DNA from: a virus
DNA: 42,323 bases
Virus record (IMG/VR): IMGVR_UViG_3300021140_000012
Span: 1 to 42,323 of that record
Direction: 5' to 3' (one strand)
This document shows positions 26,609-33,644 of the stretch, piece after piece. A program made the position numbers and the translations under genes. Numbering within the stretch: the stretch's first letter is position 1; the number at the start of each line of letters is the position of its first letter. The notes under the pieces were generated by a model that saw only the letters and a list, made by a program, of their open reading frames with translations, ran no database searches and was not told the origin of the DNA.

Positions 26609-26887
26609 ATGAATCCTAAAGCTAGAGAATTAGCAGAAAAGGCAGGTTTCATTTTCTGGCGGGACGAGGAATGGAAACCGCAAGATGCCGTTATTGATTG
26701 GAGCACACAGTATGATTCAGAATTAGAAAAATTCACCAACCTTGTCATTCAGGAATGTATAGATAAGATTGAAACCTATAGAATACCTTGCGGCAATAGT
26801 GCAGCAGGAGAAATGGCGTGTGAATGGACCTATGATGCTCTGAAATCTATTCGTGATGACATCAAAGAAACTTTTGGTATTGAATGA
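26609..26887 (+). CDS. FAELI family protein (copy 4)
   Basis: It starts MNPKARELAEKAGFIFWRDEEWKPQDAVIDWSTQYDSELEKFTNLVIQECIDKIETY and ends ETFGIE. The core FTNLVIQEC replaces the usual FAELIIEEC. 92 residues, the longest copy. GGTGG lies ahead of the ATG. Confidence 0.7.
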   Translation: MNPKARELAEKAGFIFWRDEEWKPQDAVIDWSTQYDSELEKFTNLVIQECIDKIETYRIPCGNSAAGEMACEWTYDALKSIRDDIKETFGIE

Positions 26888-27246
26888 TAACTTATAGTAC
26901 AAATATGATGGGTCCAGTTTCTATGGATTGGTTCAGAAATAATGGATTCACAGAAACTGTTACTGAAATTCTTGAACACGATTCTATTGTATTCCCACAC
27001 TTAAAAAAAGGTGATGAATATACTTACGAAAAGATAAAAGTGTATTGGTTTGGTGGTAGAATTGATATTAGAGGCACTGATTATCCCTATGGTGAAGAAT
27101 TAAGATTACCAGTTATGCGAGGAGAAGATTGGTATACTTTTTCAGAATGGTTAGATACGTTTGAGACGACTGAAGTATGGACTCTTGACCAAATCGTAGA
27201 AGAATACGAAAAAACCAATTCAAAAATACGGTGGTTTGAGAAATGA
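26884..27246 (+). CDS. hypothetical protein, 120 aa
   Basis: It begins MITYSTNMMGPVSMDWFRNNGFTETVTEILEHDSIVFPHLKKGDEYTYEKIKVYWFGGRIDIRG. Strands with YWFGGRIDIRGTDYPYGEELRLPVMRGEDWYTFSEWLDTF resemble a phage protein family seen in T4-like genomes. Overlaps the gene upstream; no enzyme motif. Confidence 0.65.
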   Translation: MITYSTNMMGPVSMDWFRNNGFTETVTEILEHDSIVFPHLKKGDEYTYEKIKVYWFGGRIDIRGTDYPYGEELRLPVMRGEDWYTFSEWLDTFETTEVWTLDQIVEEYEKTNSKIRWFEK

Positions 27247-27390
27247 GTTGGTGTCGTTGGTTTACAATTTGTACTATTAATAGTACGCGAGACCTCAATT
27301 TGTACTATTAATAGTACGCGAGACCTCTACATATATGTAGATAAAAAGTACATTTTTGAATATGATGATAATTATGAGGAAGATGAATGA
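27243..27390 (+). pseudogene. small MSWCRW-type gene broken by a 31-bp tandem duplication
   Basis: The start reads MSWCRWFTICTINSTRDL, then the frame shifts and stops after 22 residues. If one copy of the 31-bp repeat (27265-27295 or 27296-27326) is removed, the frame reads on through YIYVDKKYIFEYDDNYEEDE to TGA at 27388, 38 residues. MSWCRW-type small proteins are known in many phages. The break is recent because the copies are identical. Confidence 0.75.
27265..27326 (+). repeat. 31-bp tandem repeat with palindromes
   Basis: Two identical 31-bp copies (27265-27295, 27296-27326). Each has a perfect 16-bp palindrome GTACTATTAATAGTAC. Directly after the second copy is a 14-bp palindrome CTACATATATGTAG (27327-27340). 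Confidence 0.9.
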
Positions 27391-27800
27391 CAATGAGCAA
27401 TGAAATTCAAACTAATGAAACTTTTGAAGAAAAATTAAAGACTCGGATTCGTGAGTCTATAGGTGATCTTCTTTCAGACGATGACCTAAAGAAGATAATT
27501 GATCGTGGACTAGAAGAAGTTTTCTTCACTGAGAAAGTTACCATCACCGGACATTATAGTAACAATAAACAAATCACACCGCCGTTGATCCATCAAATGA
27601 TCAAGGAATTGCTTCAACCAAATGTTGATGAAATCATCAAGCAATATATCCATGAACACGAAACGGAAGTGAATGAAATCATTCATAATACTGTCCAAGA
27701 AGGTATTGGAACGTGTCTTGTTAAGGCAATGAACTCTATGTTCCAGCATCAGATGTTCACTCTTGAGAACAATATTCGCAATCAAATTGCCAATAGATAA
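27387..27800 (+). CDS. hypothetical protein, 137 aa, helical
   Basis: It starts MTMSNEIQTNETFEEKLKTRIRESIGDLLSDDDLKKIIDRGLEEVFF and has a long amphipathic helix near the C-terminus (PNVDEIIKQYIHEHETEVNEIIHNTVQEGIGTCLVKAMNSMF). The style fits phage head or tail proteins or a coiled-coil regulator. Overlaps its neighbours by 1-4 bases. Confidence 0.65.
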   Translation: MTMSNEIQTNETFEEKLKTRIRESIGDLLSDDDLKKIIDRGLEEVFFTEKVTITGHYSNNKQITPPLIHQMIKELLQPNVDEIIKQYIHEHETEVNEIIHNTVQEGIGTCLVKAMNSMFQHQMFTLENNIRNQIANR

Positions 27801-28012
27801 TGAGATATTTTCAAATTCAATATCCCGACGAAAACGATAATAATATCGTAGAGGTCTTATCTGAAGAAGATATTCGTAGAGATTATTTTCCGTTTTGGTA
27901 TGAAAAGATGTGTGCTAAATTTGGAAAAGCCCACGTAGACGAGAATTATACTTTTGAAGATTGTTTAGGCGATTGGAAAGTAGTACATTGGGCAATTGAG
28001 GTTAAAGAATGA
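27800..28012 (+). CDS. MRYFQIQY/SEEDIR family protein, 70 aa
   Basis: It reads MRYFQIQYPDENDNNIVEVLSEEDIRRDYFPFWYEKMCAKFGKAHVDENYTFEDCLGDWKVVHWAIEVKE. The same family as the truncated copy at 22084. The W-K-V-V-H-W-A at the end is a common feature in this family. Function not known. Confidence 0.7.
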   Translation: MRYFQIQYPDENDNNIVEVLSEEDIRRDYFPFWYEKMCAKFGKAHVDENYTFEDCLGDWKVVHWAIEVKE

Positions 28013-28266
28013 ACGAAAGAATTAAAAAACTTGCTTTGAAAGCAAATTTAGATTATGATACTCATATTCCAAATGCTTGGGCTGGAACTTCTGAAGATTT
28101 AGAAAAGTTTGCAGAATTGATTGTCAATGAATGTGTTGATCTGATCTTAAAAAGCGAAGAAGACGTATTTGATGAGGAAGATCCAAACAATCCATACTAT
28201 CAAGGTATGATTAGAGGAAAGTTGGATGATTGCCACCTATTGAAAGATACTTTTGGAATTGAGTAA
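28009..28266 (+). CDS. FAELI family protein (copy 5)
   Basis: It starts MNERIKKLALKANLDYDTHIPNAWAGTSEDLEKFAELIVNECVDLI and ends KDTFGIE. The DEEDPNNPYYQGMIRGKLDD stretch is the typical acidic loop. Overlaps the gene upstream by 4 bases. Confidence 0.78.
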   Translation: MNERIKKLALKANLDYDTHIPNAWAGTSEDLEKFAELIVNECVDLILKSEEDVFDEEDPNNPYYQGMIRGKLDDCHLLKDTFGIE

Positions 28267-28278
28267 TGGACAAGACTG

Positions 28279-28461
28279 ATGCTTAATCCTGATAATATTT
28301 CATTGAAAGATATGTTTTATCTTATGAAAGATGGTAGTCATTATTTCGGATGGAATACTTGGAAAGGCAAACCATTTTTTGCTTGTGAATTTTTCTGGTA
28401 CGATTCTCCACGATTTTGTTTTATTTTGGGTAAATTTCATTGGAACGTTGATTATAATTAA
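28279..28461 (+). CDS. hypothetical protein, 60 aa, aromatic
   Basis: It reads MLNPDNISLKDMFYLMKDGSHYFGWNTWKGKPFFACEFFWYDSPRFCFILGKFHWNVDYN. Rich in F, W and Y, probably beta-sheet. It starts 12 bases after the stop of copy 5. No family recognised. Confidence 0.5.
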   Translation: MLNPDNISLKDMFYLMKDGSHYFGWNTWKGKPFFACEFFWYDSPRFCFILGKFHWNVDYN

Positions 28462-28474
28462 ATTAGGTAAATAT

Positions 28475-28684
28475 ATGATACTTAGTATTGGAAATATAAT
28501 TGGAATTTTTGTTGTTGCTATATTTTTTAGTTTTCTGCTTTCTTATCCTATAATGATACTTTGGAATTCTTGTTTGGTTCCTGCGGTAACTATTTTGAAA
28601 GAAGTTGGTTGGTTGCAAATGTGGGGAATTAGTTTTTTGTTTTCTATTTTGTTTAAAATGAATTACACTTCGAATACTAAGTAA
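28475..28684 (+). CDS. small membrane protein, 69 aa
   Basis: MILSIGNIIGIFVVAIFFSFLLSYPIMILWNSCLVPAVTILKEVGWLQMWGISFLFSILF is almost all hydrophobic, two to three helices. The ATG at 28475 is chosen over upstream in-frame starts that overlap the previous gene in another frame. Such SFLLSYPIMILWN proteins occur in several phages without a role. Confidence 0.6.
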   Translation: MILSIGNIIGIFVVAIFFSFLLSYPIMILWNSCLVPAVTILKEVGWLQMWGISFLFSILFKMNYTSNTK

Positions 28685-28692
28685 TATAGATT

Positions 28693-28914
28693 ATGATTGA
28701 TATATTCGAAGAATTGAAACAAAAAGCAACTGTTATTGTTGATGATGGTTGGGGAGGTATTCATCCAGAATTCAATGAAGAAAAGTTTGCTGAACTAATC
28801 ATAACAGATGTTCACGAATTACTTCAAGAACATTACCAAGAAACTCCGTTAGAACTTTGTGGTCCTTTATTGGACTTTTATCATAAACTTATTGACAGGT
28901 ATCACATACAATGA
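28693..28914 (+). CDS. FAELI family protein (diverged copy 6)
   Basis: MIDIFEELKQKATVIVDDGWGGIHPEFNEEKFAELIITDVHELLQEHYQETPLELCGPLLDFYHKLIDRYHIQ. The core KFAELIITD keeps the family pattern but loses the E-C pair, and the end is different. Overlaps the next gene by ATGA. Confidence 0.6.
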   Translation: MIDIFEELKQKATVIVDDGWGGIHPEFNEEKFAELIITDVHELLQEHYQETPLELCGPLLDFYHKLIDRYHIQ

Positions 28915-29174
28915 TTGAAACAGTAAAAGAAAAATATGATGGTGCTAGACTATCTGCCGCTGATTTTCCTATCAGTGATTTGAATATCTATACAAAAAAT
29001 TTTCGGATTGTATACGAACCAAAACAAGATATAACGCCTTACGAATTATCTCGCTTAATGCAACTGTTTTTTGTTTTAACTACCATTACGTTATATGGAT
29101 CTTTTAAGGTAGAAGAATTCTTGCAAGAACACAACTTAGGAAGACATTTTTCCTATCATCCTCTCAACGCTTGA
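28911..29174 (+). CDS. YEPKQDITPYELSRL family protein, 87 aa
   Basis: The core IVYEPKQDITPYELSRLMQLFFVLTTI is shared with the gene at 40431 (YEYNPKEDITAYEVSRLLLLFYFAAT), and both end in EFLQEHNLGRHF / YIQEHKLERHF. The family has an N-terminal strand, a helix after ITxYE, a hydrophobic helix and a basic end. Its role is unknown. The stop TGA lies inside the next -35. Confidence 0.68.
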   Translation: MIETVKEKYDGARLSAADFPISDLNIYTKNFRIVYEPKQDITPYELSRLMQLFFVLTTITLYGSFKVEEFLQEHNLGRHFSYHPLNA

Positions 29175-29198
29175 CTTTTCTGTGGATTGTAGTAAAAT
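29171..29198 (+). promoter_or_regulatory. sigma70-type promoter cassette
   Basis: TTGACT (29171-29176) and TAAAAT (29193-29198) are 16 bp apart, followed by AGTCTTGTGGTT and GGAGACTGAA before ATG. Confidence 0.9.
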
Positions 29199-29228
29199 AG
29201 TCTTGTGGTTGGAAAAATGGAGACTGAA

Positions 29229-29399
29229 ATGAAAATTGTAAAAGAACCTGATGTTTTGTATGTTGTTCTGGAAGAAGATCGTGGAATGGGTGCTTCCGTT
29301 CAAGGTGTCTTTTCTGATAAAGAAAAGGCAGAAAAATTGTGTCTTGAATCTTCAAGATATTTTATTGACGTTTCGTATGTAAACGAAATTGAGGTATAA
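29229..29399 (+). CDS. hypothetical protein, 56 aa
   Basis: It reads MKIVKEPDVLYVVLEEDRGMGASVQGVFSDKEKAEKLCLESSRYFIDVSYVNEIEV. A strand, FSDKEKAEKLC helix and strand fold, as in the genes at 23971 and 33951, so they are a small family linked to these promoters. The ATG follows GGAGACTGAA. Confidence 0.62.
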   Translation: MKIVKEPDVLYVVLEEDRGMGASVQGVFSDKEKAEKLCLESSRYFIDVSYVNEIEV

Positions 29400-29400
29400 A

Positions 29401-29640
29401 ATGAACAACAAAGAAACTTTTCAGCAAGAATTCAAAGCGTTATTAGAAAAGTATAATGTATCCATTGGTTTCCAAGTTTCGGAGTGTTCTGATACTTATG
29501 GTTTATCTGGAGAGAAGATGATTGTCTATCACACTATCCCAAACACCTACAAAACCGAAGATTGGATTAAGGTGGATGGTTGGGATATTGGTGCTTCTGA
29601 TATAGAAATTACCGAAGATGAAAATTATAACGAAGTTTAA
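29401..29640 (+). CDS. hypothetical protein, 79 aa
   Basis: It reads MNNKETFQQEFKALLEKYNVSIGFQVSECSDTYGLSGEKMIVYHTIPNTYKTEDWIKVDGW. A 26-residue copy at 34132 shares the first 12 residues, so that one is a cut version. No function known. Confidence 0.65.
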   Translation: MNNKETFQQEFKALLEKYNVSIGFQVSECSDTYGLSGEKMIVYHTIPNTYKTEDWIKVDGWDIGASDIEITEDENYNEV

Positions 29641-29752
29641 AGATTATTACGATTTCTATTCTACAAATTTTGGTGGTCCTGATCCAAAAGTAGTCTATGA
29701 GCGCCATCTATTAAACGATCTTTATGTAGTAGAAGAATGGGGAGTAGAATGA
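29618..29752 (+). CDS. hypothetical protein, 44 aa
   Basis: It reads MKIITKFKDYYDFYSTNFGGPDPKVVYERHLLNDLYVVEEWGVE. The KDYYDFYSTNFGGPDPKVVYER pattern recurs in phage small proteins. It overlaps the ends of both neighbours (23 and 4 bases). Confidence 0.5.
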   Translation: MKIITKFKDYYDFYSTNFGGPDPKVVYERHLLNDLYVVEEWGVE

Positions 29753-30174
29753 TAGAATATCAAAAACCAGCAGAAGGTATAATGCTAACTCAAGATTTTA
29801 AGGATGCCAAGTTCTATTCAATAAATTGTTCTTGCACCAATCCAGACGACAAGATTAATCTTGAAATAGAAGCCGACGAGTATGGAGAAATCGTAGTATA
29901 TTTTCATACCACTGCAAAAACTCACTTTTGGAAAACCTTGGCTAAATGGGAAACTCATAAGATTGACAACCCGTTTTTATATCACATTGTAAATTCCGTT
30001 CAATCGCTAATCAATGGATTACATCAACGAATTAAACTAACCAAAGAAATTTGGTGGAATGGATACATTTCTCTACAAACTACTACCATTCTTACAAAGC
30101 AGACTGCAATGAATTTTTCAGAAACACTCAAGGATGCCATAAAAGAAATAGAAACCCGAAATGATAAACATTAA
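29749..30174 (+). CDS. hypothetical protein, 141 aa
   Basis: It starts MIEYQKPAEGIMLTQDFKDAKFYSINCSCTNPDDKINLEIEADEYGEIVVYFHTTAKTHFW. Strand-rich with a helical end. No enzyme motif; the C-S-C pair may bind a metal. Similar proteins are common in T4-like phages. The ATG at 29749 is chosen because it overlaps the preceding stop. Confidence 0.65.
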   Translation: MIEYQKPAEGIMLTQDFKDAKFYSINCSCTNPDDKINLEIEADEYGEIVVYFHTTAKTHFWKTLAKWETHKIDNPFLYHIVNSVQSLINGLHQRIKLTKEIWWNGYISLQTTTILTKQTAMNFSETLKDAIKEIETRNDKH

Positions 30175-30418
30175 TTTTTCAATCACCAATCCATTTGCTG
30201 ATGACCTATCTGATGTTGTTTTTAGTAGATACGGCAAAGTCAACAAAAACAAATATTGGTCTATCACTCTACACAAACATCCAAGAACTATCATTGATTT
30301 CCATCTTGATGTTTCCACAAGAAGAAGTCACGCTGGAATCCTACTTTGGATAGGTTTGCTGGGTTATTTCTTGGAGTTTCGATTCTATGATTGCGGGCAT
30401 AGGTACTCTGACAAGTGA
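30161..30418 (+). CDS. hypothetical protein, 85 aa
   Basis: It reads MININFSITNPFADDLSDVVFSRYGKVNKNKYWSITLHKHPRTIIDFHLDVSTRRSHAGILLWIGLLGYFLEFRFYDCGHRYSDK. Same structural style as the gene before it (strand-rich with a hydrophobic helix near the end). It overlaps that gene by 14 bases. Confidence 0.6.
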   Translation: MININFSITNPFADDLSDVVFSRYGKVNKNKYWSITLHKHPRTIIDFHLDVSTRRSHAGILLWIGLLGYFLEFRFYDCGHRYSDK

Positions 30419-30426
30419 GAAGACGC

Positions 30427-30454
30427 TTGACTTTTTCTGTAGATCAGGTATAAT
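30427..30454 (+). promoter_or_regulatory. sigma70-type promoter cassette
   Basis: TTGACT (30427-30432) and TATAAT (30449-30454) are 16 bp apart; a strong match. Confidence 0.92.
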
Positions 30455-30489
30455 AGTATTGTGGTTTTGTTCTGTAGAGAGGGAGAATA

Positions 30490-30687
30490 ATGGAATCTAG
30501 TGCTAAAGTATTAGCGGTTTTCTTTGTGTGTATGTTTGGCGGTATTGCCTTGGGTGGTATATCTTCTTCTGTGAAAGAAAGTATCATTGCTGCTGATATG
30601 GCAAAATCTGGACTACAACAATGTGTAGTAAAAGTTAATGATAAGGAACAAATTGTTTGGAAGAAGGAGTGTAAAGATGAAAATTAA
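30490..30687 (+). CDS. membrane-anchored small protein, 65 aa
   Basis: MESSAKVLAVFFVCMFGGIALGGISSS is one helix; the tail QQCVVKVNDKEQIVWKKECKDEN has two cysteines. Similar to the genes at 32548 and 40253 (helix, then C-x(n)-C tail), so a family of periplasmic-facing proteins. Confidence 0.65.
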   Translation: MESSAKVLAVFFVCMFGGIALGGISSSVKESIIAADMAKSGLQQCVVKVNDKEQIVWKKECKDEN

Positions 30688-30889
30688 AAATGTAGAAATG
30701 CGAACTTTCTTTGAGATCGAAACCGAAGAAGGCGAAAGATACAGAAAAGATTCCTTTAAGTATTGGGAAAAGTACGATGGTTCTGAAAGTTGGAGTCAGT
30801 TATATCCATCAGACGAATTGGTTGAAATGGAACGGTTGTTTCAAGAATATTTGCGATCAGATGAGATTTGTGGGGTGTCAGATGAGTGA
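30677..30889 (+). CDS. hypothetical protein, 70 aa
   Basis: It reads MKIKNVEMRTFFEIETEEGERYRKDSFKYWEKYDGSESWSQLYPSDELVEMERLFQEYLRSDEICG. The same pattern (D-G-x-x-Y-R...W-E...L-F-Q-E-Y-L) starts the 172-residue protein at 31094. Overlaps the gene upstream by 11 bases. Confidence 0.62.
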   Translation: MKIKNVEMRTFFEIETEEGERYRKDSFKYWEKYDGSESWSQLYPSDELVEMERLFQEYLRSDEICGVSDE

Positions 30890-31052
30890 AGAAGACTCCA
30901 GCGATACAAAATTTGATAATCATTTCCAAGAAATGGAGATTCAGCATAAAGCATTGGTATCTTTTATTGATGTAAAATGCGATCAAATTAACATTAAAAT
31001 GGGAGCGGTTGAAAAGAGACTGACACGTATCCTGAAAGGAATATTGTTTTAA
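30882..31052 (+). CDS. hypothetical protein, 56 aa, helical
   Basis: It reads MSEEDSSDTKFDNHFQEMEIQHKALVSFIDVKCDQINIKMGAVEKRLTRILKGILF. A single helix with heptad-like spacing, probably a coiled coil. Overlaps the gene upstream by 8 bases. Confidence 0.5.
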   Translation: MSEEDSSDTKFDNHFQEMEIQHKALVSFIDVKCDQINIKMGAVEKRLTRILKGILF

Positions 31053-31093
31053 TATTGATGGTTGCAGTTATTGCTAAAGGATGAAAAAGAATT

Positions 31094-31612
31094 ATGGAAT
31101 TTAAAAAAATACAACCAATACAATCTCATATCATCGAAGATGATGATGGTAGTCTATATAGAAGAAATTTTGAAGATGATTGGGAACAAATGGAGAATGG
31201 GGGAGAGTGGTATCCAGTCTATTATTCGGAAGGAATGGAAAAAGAATTTCAAGAATATTTAAAATCTAAAGACAATGAACAAATGACATATATTAAACCT
31301 TTACCAGATTCAATGACTGCTCCTTGGAATGGAACTCCCATTACAGATCATACTTTTGCAGGTATTCCAAACCAACTGACAGAGTTAAAATCTGCATATA
31401 TTCCAACAACTTTTATTGTTCCTCCAGAATTGAAGGTTGGTGACAAATGGTTTGTTAAACTACAAGGAGCAAGTTGTTTAACAGAACAAAAAATTATTGA
31501 AGTAACAGAAAAAACTGTATTACTACAACGAATGGATGATAGTTTGGCAAGACACGCCCATCTTAGATACAAGAAAACTGATATTGAATTTGTGGAGAAA
31601 GTAAATGATTGA
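31094..31612 (+). CDS. two-part protein, 172 aa
   Basis: Residues 1-60 (MEFKKIQPIQSHIIEDDDGSLYRRNFEDDWEQMENGGEWYPVYYSEGMEKEFQEYLK) are a relative of the 70-residue protein at 30677. The rest (PLPDSMTAPWNGTPITDHTFAGIPNQLTELKSAYIPTTFIVPPELKVGDKWFVKLQGASC) is a separate beta-rich domain. This looks like a fusion of two small phage proteins. Function unknown. Confidence 0.65.
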   Translation: MEFKKIQPIQSHIIEDDDGSLYRRNFEDDWEQMENGGEWYPVYYSEGMEKEFQEYLKSKDNEQMTYIKPLPDSMTAPWNGTPITDHTFAGIPNQLTELKSAYIPTTFIVPPELKVGDKWFVKLQGASCLTEQKIIEVTEKTVLLQRMDDSLARHAHLRYKKTDIEFVEKVND

Positions 31613-31793
31613 CAGATCAACTATTAAACAAATTGCGTTGGAACAAGGATTCAAACTCAAAGAACAACCTGATGGTTCGATGGATTTGAATCCTTATGTA
31701 TATACGTTTGCTAGGGTGCTTGAAACTCAAGTTAGAAAAGAAATAATTGCTAGTTTGATTTTGGATACTCCAAACAATCCAGAGATTTTGTAA
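31605..31793 (+). CDS. FAELI-like family protein (diverged copy 7)
   Basis: MIDRSTIKQIALEQGFKLKEQPDGSMDLNPYVYTFARVLETQVRKEIIASLILDTPNNPEIL. The IKQIALEQGF start and FARVLETQVRKEI core follow the family pattern but are further changed. Overlaps the gene upstream by 8 bases. Confidence 0.55.
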   Translation: MIDRSTIKQIALEQGFKLKEQPDGSMDLNPYVYTFARVLETQVRKEIIASLILDTPNNPEIL

Positions 31794-31794
31794 A

Positions 31795-32295
31795 ATGAAA
31801 TACAATCCAGATTTAAAATATGAAATTGACCCAAAACGCATTTTCTGGGAACTGGATTGGGGAAAATATAAAAATGAAGACGGTTCTCAAACATATCCAA
31901 ACAAACCAGAAAAAGAATTAAACTTCGAAGAAGAATTTGGTCTTGCTCATTTATTGATCAATGGGGTAATATTTGTAAACAATCATTGGTGGGAAGATGA
32001 TTGGTGCGAAGAAGCAAAGAAAACAACTGGATTGTTCGTAAACTGTAATGATTTATTCGCTTGGGGATGTTCTGATGATGAAGAAATCGAAGTAAAAGAA
32101 CTACGACAGTTATATGATCTTTGGATTGATGATCCAATTTATGGTTCTGATATTTGGTGTATTCTAAAAAGAAAACAAGAACCACAAGAACCAATATTCG
32201 ATAGAATCCAAGAAAATACAAAATACGACTTAACTAAATTAAGTCTTGATGAAGATTTAACTTTTGAAGAAAGATTAAAGAGAATCACAAAATGA
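31795..32295 (+). CDS. conserved phage protein, 166 aa
   Basis: It contains LNFEEEFGLAHLLINGVIFVNNHWWEDDWCEEAKKTTGLFVNCNDLFAWGCSDDEEIEVKELRQLYDLWIDDPIYGSDIWC. I recognise this tryptophan- and acid-rich family from many phages and plasmids; it is always unannotated. Spacing of WW and GC near an acid cluster suggests a compact alpha fold. No catalytic motif. Overlaps the next gene by 4 bases. Confidence 0.72.
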   Translation: MKYNPDLKYEIDPKRIFWELDWGKYKNEDGSQTYPNKPEKELNFEEEFGLAHLLINGVIFVNNHWWEDDWCEEAKKTTGLFVNCNDLFAWGCSDDEEIEVKELRQLYDLWIDDPIYGSDIWCILKRKQEPQEPIFDRIQENTKYDLTKLSLDEDLTFEERLKRITK

Positions 32296-32558
32296 AATAT
32301 CGCAAGAAACCAGTTGAAATTGATGCCTTTATTTGGTATTACGAAATGGCAGCAATTTCTTTTCCAGAATGGTTTGTTGATGCCGTTGTTGAAGAGAAAG
32401 TTGTTCCAAATGTGGGTGGAACTTTGTTCATTGAAACTCTTGAAGGACGAATGATAGCTCAATCGGGAGATTATATTATCAAAGGGGTGAAAGAAGAAAT
32501 CTATCCTTGTCGTAGAGATATTTTTGAAATGACATATGAAAAGGTCAATGATGAATAA
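32292..32558 (+). CDS. MKYRKKPVEIDA family protein, 88 aa
   Basis: The start MKYRKKPVEIDAFIWYYEM and end GDYIIKGVKEEIYPCRRDIFEMTYE are the hallmark of a very common phage protein family. It has a small beta fold; its job is not known. It overlaps the next gene, whose start is 10 bases before this stop. Confidence 0.85.
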   Translation: MKYRKKPVEIDAFIWYYEMAAISFPEWFVDAVVEEKVVPNVGGTLFIETLEGRMIAQSGDYIIKGVKEEIYPCRRDIFEMTYEKVNDE

Positions 32559-32733
32559 AGATACTCCAACATTTTTATTTGGTATGACTTGGGGAATAAT
32601 ATTGTTTGTTCTCTTTCTTAATCTGCCCTTCACAAACAATTCAAAAGCACAAAAAGCAATTCAAGAATGTGAAAAGACTCTTCCAAGAAATCAACATTGC
32701 GAAATTACGGCAACCCCGAAAGAAAATCCTTGA
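32548..32733 (+). CDS. membrane protein with C-x(n)-C tail, 61 aa
   Basis: MMNKDTPTFLFGMTWGIILFVLFLNLPF, then KAQKAIQECEKTLPRNQHCEITATPKENP. The tail CEKTLPRNQHC is shared with the gene at 40253 (CEKALPRDKHC), a family found in many phages. The helix should anchor it with the tail in the periplasm. The stop TGA is inside the next -35. Confidence 0.7.
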   Translation: MMNKDTPTFLFGMTWGIILFVLFLNLPFTNNSKAQKAIQECEKTLPRNQHCEITATPKENP

Positions 32734-32758
32734 CTTTTCCCACCAGTTCAGTTACAAT
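32730..32758 (+). promoter_or_regulatory. sigma70-type promoter cassette
   Basis: TTGACT (32730-32735) and TACAAT (32753-32758) are 17 bp apart; tail AGTCTTGTGGTTG and GGAGACTAAA before ATG. Confidence 0.9.
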
Positions 32759-32787
32759 AGTCTTGTGGTTGAAAAACGGAGACTAAA

Positions 32788-33042
32788 ATGGATAAGATGC
32801 TTGAAGAATACTTTGAAGAAATGAATTGGCTTGATGATAGAAATGTCGAATCGTTGATTGATTCTCATAGGTCAATGAGGCGAATTATTAGGTCTCTCTT
32901 AGAAGAAAAAAATAAAACCAAAGACCTATTGATGAAAGAATACGCTCCTTATTTTGAAATGCGATTGAAAGAACGTTACGTCAAAGAAGAAGACCTTTTA
33001 AAGATGACTATGGCAGAATTTGCTGAAAGATTTGGGAGATAA
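32788..33042 (+). CDS. hypothetical protein, 84 aa, helical
   Basis: It reads MDKMLEEYFEEMNWLDDRNVESLIDSHRSMRRIIRSLLEEKNKTKDLLMKEYAPYFEMRLKERYVKEEDLLKMTMAEFAERFGR. All helix, alternating acidic and basic; the Arg/Lys face may bind nucleic acid. First gene behind the cassette at 32730. Confidence 0.6.
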   Translation: MDKMLEEYFEEMNWLDDRNVESLIDSHRSMRRIIRSLLEEKNKTKDLLMKEYAPYFEMRLKERYVKEEDLLKMTMAEFAERFGR

Positions 33043-33044
33043 TT

Positions 33045-33182
33045 ATGTATGGTGACTCATTAAACTTCATAGGTGATAGAAGTTTTTTAATTTATGTTGT
33101 TATTATCAACATTCTAGGATTCTGGAAACTTATTGATATTATCATTTGGTTGTTTAAACATATTACTATTGCGGTGAACTAA
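33045..33182 (+). CDS. small membrane peptide, 45 aa
   Basis: It reads MYGDSLNFIGDRSFLIYVVIINILGFWKLIDIIIWLFKHITIAVN with one long or two short hydrophobic helices. Spacing of 2 bases to the gene before and zero to the next supports it. Confidence 0.5.
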   Translation: MYGDSLNFIGDRSFLIYVVIINILGFWKLIDIIIWLFKHITIAVN

Positions 33183-33509
33183 ATGTCTATTACACTTACA
33201 TTCCACAACTTCTCAGAAAGATCGCCTGATCACGGGCAAGAAATTATTTATCTTAGGTCTATTTCAAGTTTTGGTTCTTATGGTTTTGACCCAAGAGAAT
33301 CAACAGTTGAATATCTCTGGGAATTGATAGATTCTGGTGGCAATTCTGTTGGATCTTTTGTTGGTTACGAAAACGGTGACACTCCTCCCGAATCTGATGA
33401 AGAAGGATGTATATACGAATTACGAGTTAGTGTTGACGGCAGTATTATGGAAGACGGTTGCTATTGGTGTTCTGTTGATGAATGGTTTGATAGTCTACCG
33501 AAGGAGTAA
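33183..33509 (+). CDS. hypothetical protein, 108 aa
   Basis: It starts MSITLTFHNFSERSPDHGQEIIYLRSISSFGSYGFDPRESTVEYLWELID. The MSITLTFHNF...P-x-x-G-Q-x-I-I-Y-L pattern and end GCYWCSVDEWFDSLP match a small beta-fold phage family (many phages carry F-x-x-x-P-x-x-G-x-x-V-x-x-x). No enzyme motif. Confidence 0.65.
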   Translation: MSITLTFHNFSERSPDHGQEIIYLRSISSFGSYGFDPRESTVEYLWELIDSGGNSVGSFVGYENGDTPPESDEEGCIYELRVSVDGSIMEDGCYWCSVDEWFDSLPKE

Positions 33510-33512
33510 ACA

Positions 33513-33569
33513 ATGATTTCTTTTGATAAAGAAACTGATACTCTTATCATAAAGAAGACCACATTTTAA
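33513..33569 (+). pseudogene. 18-codon remnant
   Basis: MISFDKETDTLIIKKTTF then stop, behind GGAGTAAACA. The start looks like a longer phage protein that was cut; the next promoter begins 16 bases on. Confidence 0.35.
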
Positions 33570-33585
33570 TTCCTGAATTTCCTGC

Positions 33586-33614
33586 TTGACTTTTTTAATG
33601 AGTTCAGTTACAAT
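33586..33614 (+). promoter_or_regulatory. sigma70-type promoter cassette
   Basis: TTGACT (33586-33591) and TACAAT (33609-33614) are 17 bp apart; tail GATCTTGTGGTTG. Confidence 0.9.
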
Positions 33615-33644
33615 GATCTTGTGGTTGAAAAACGGAGAAACAAA

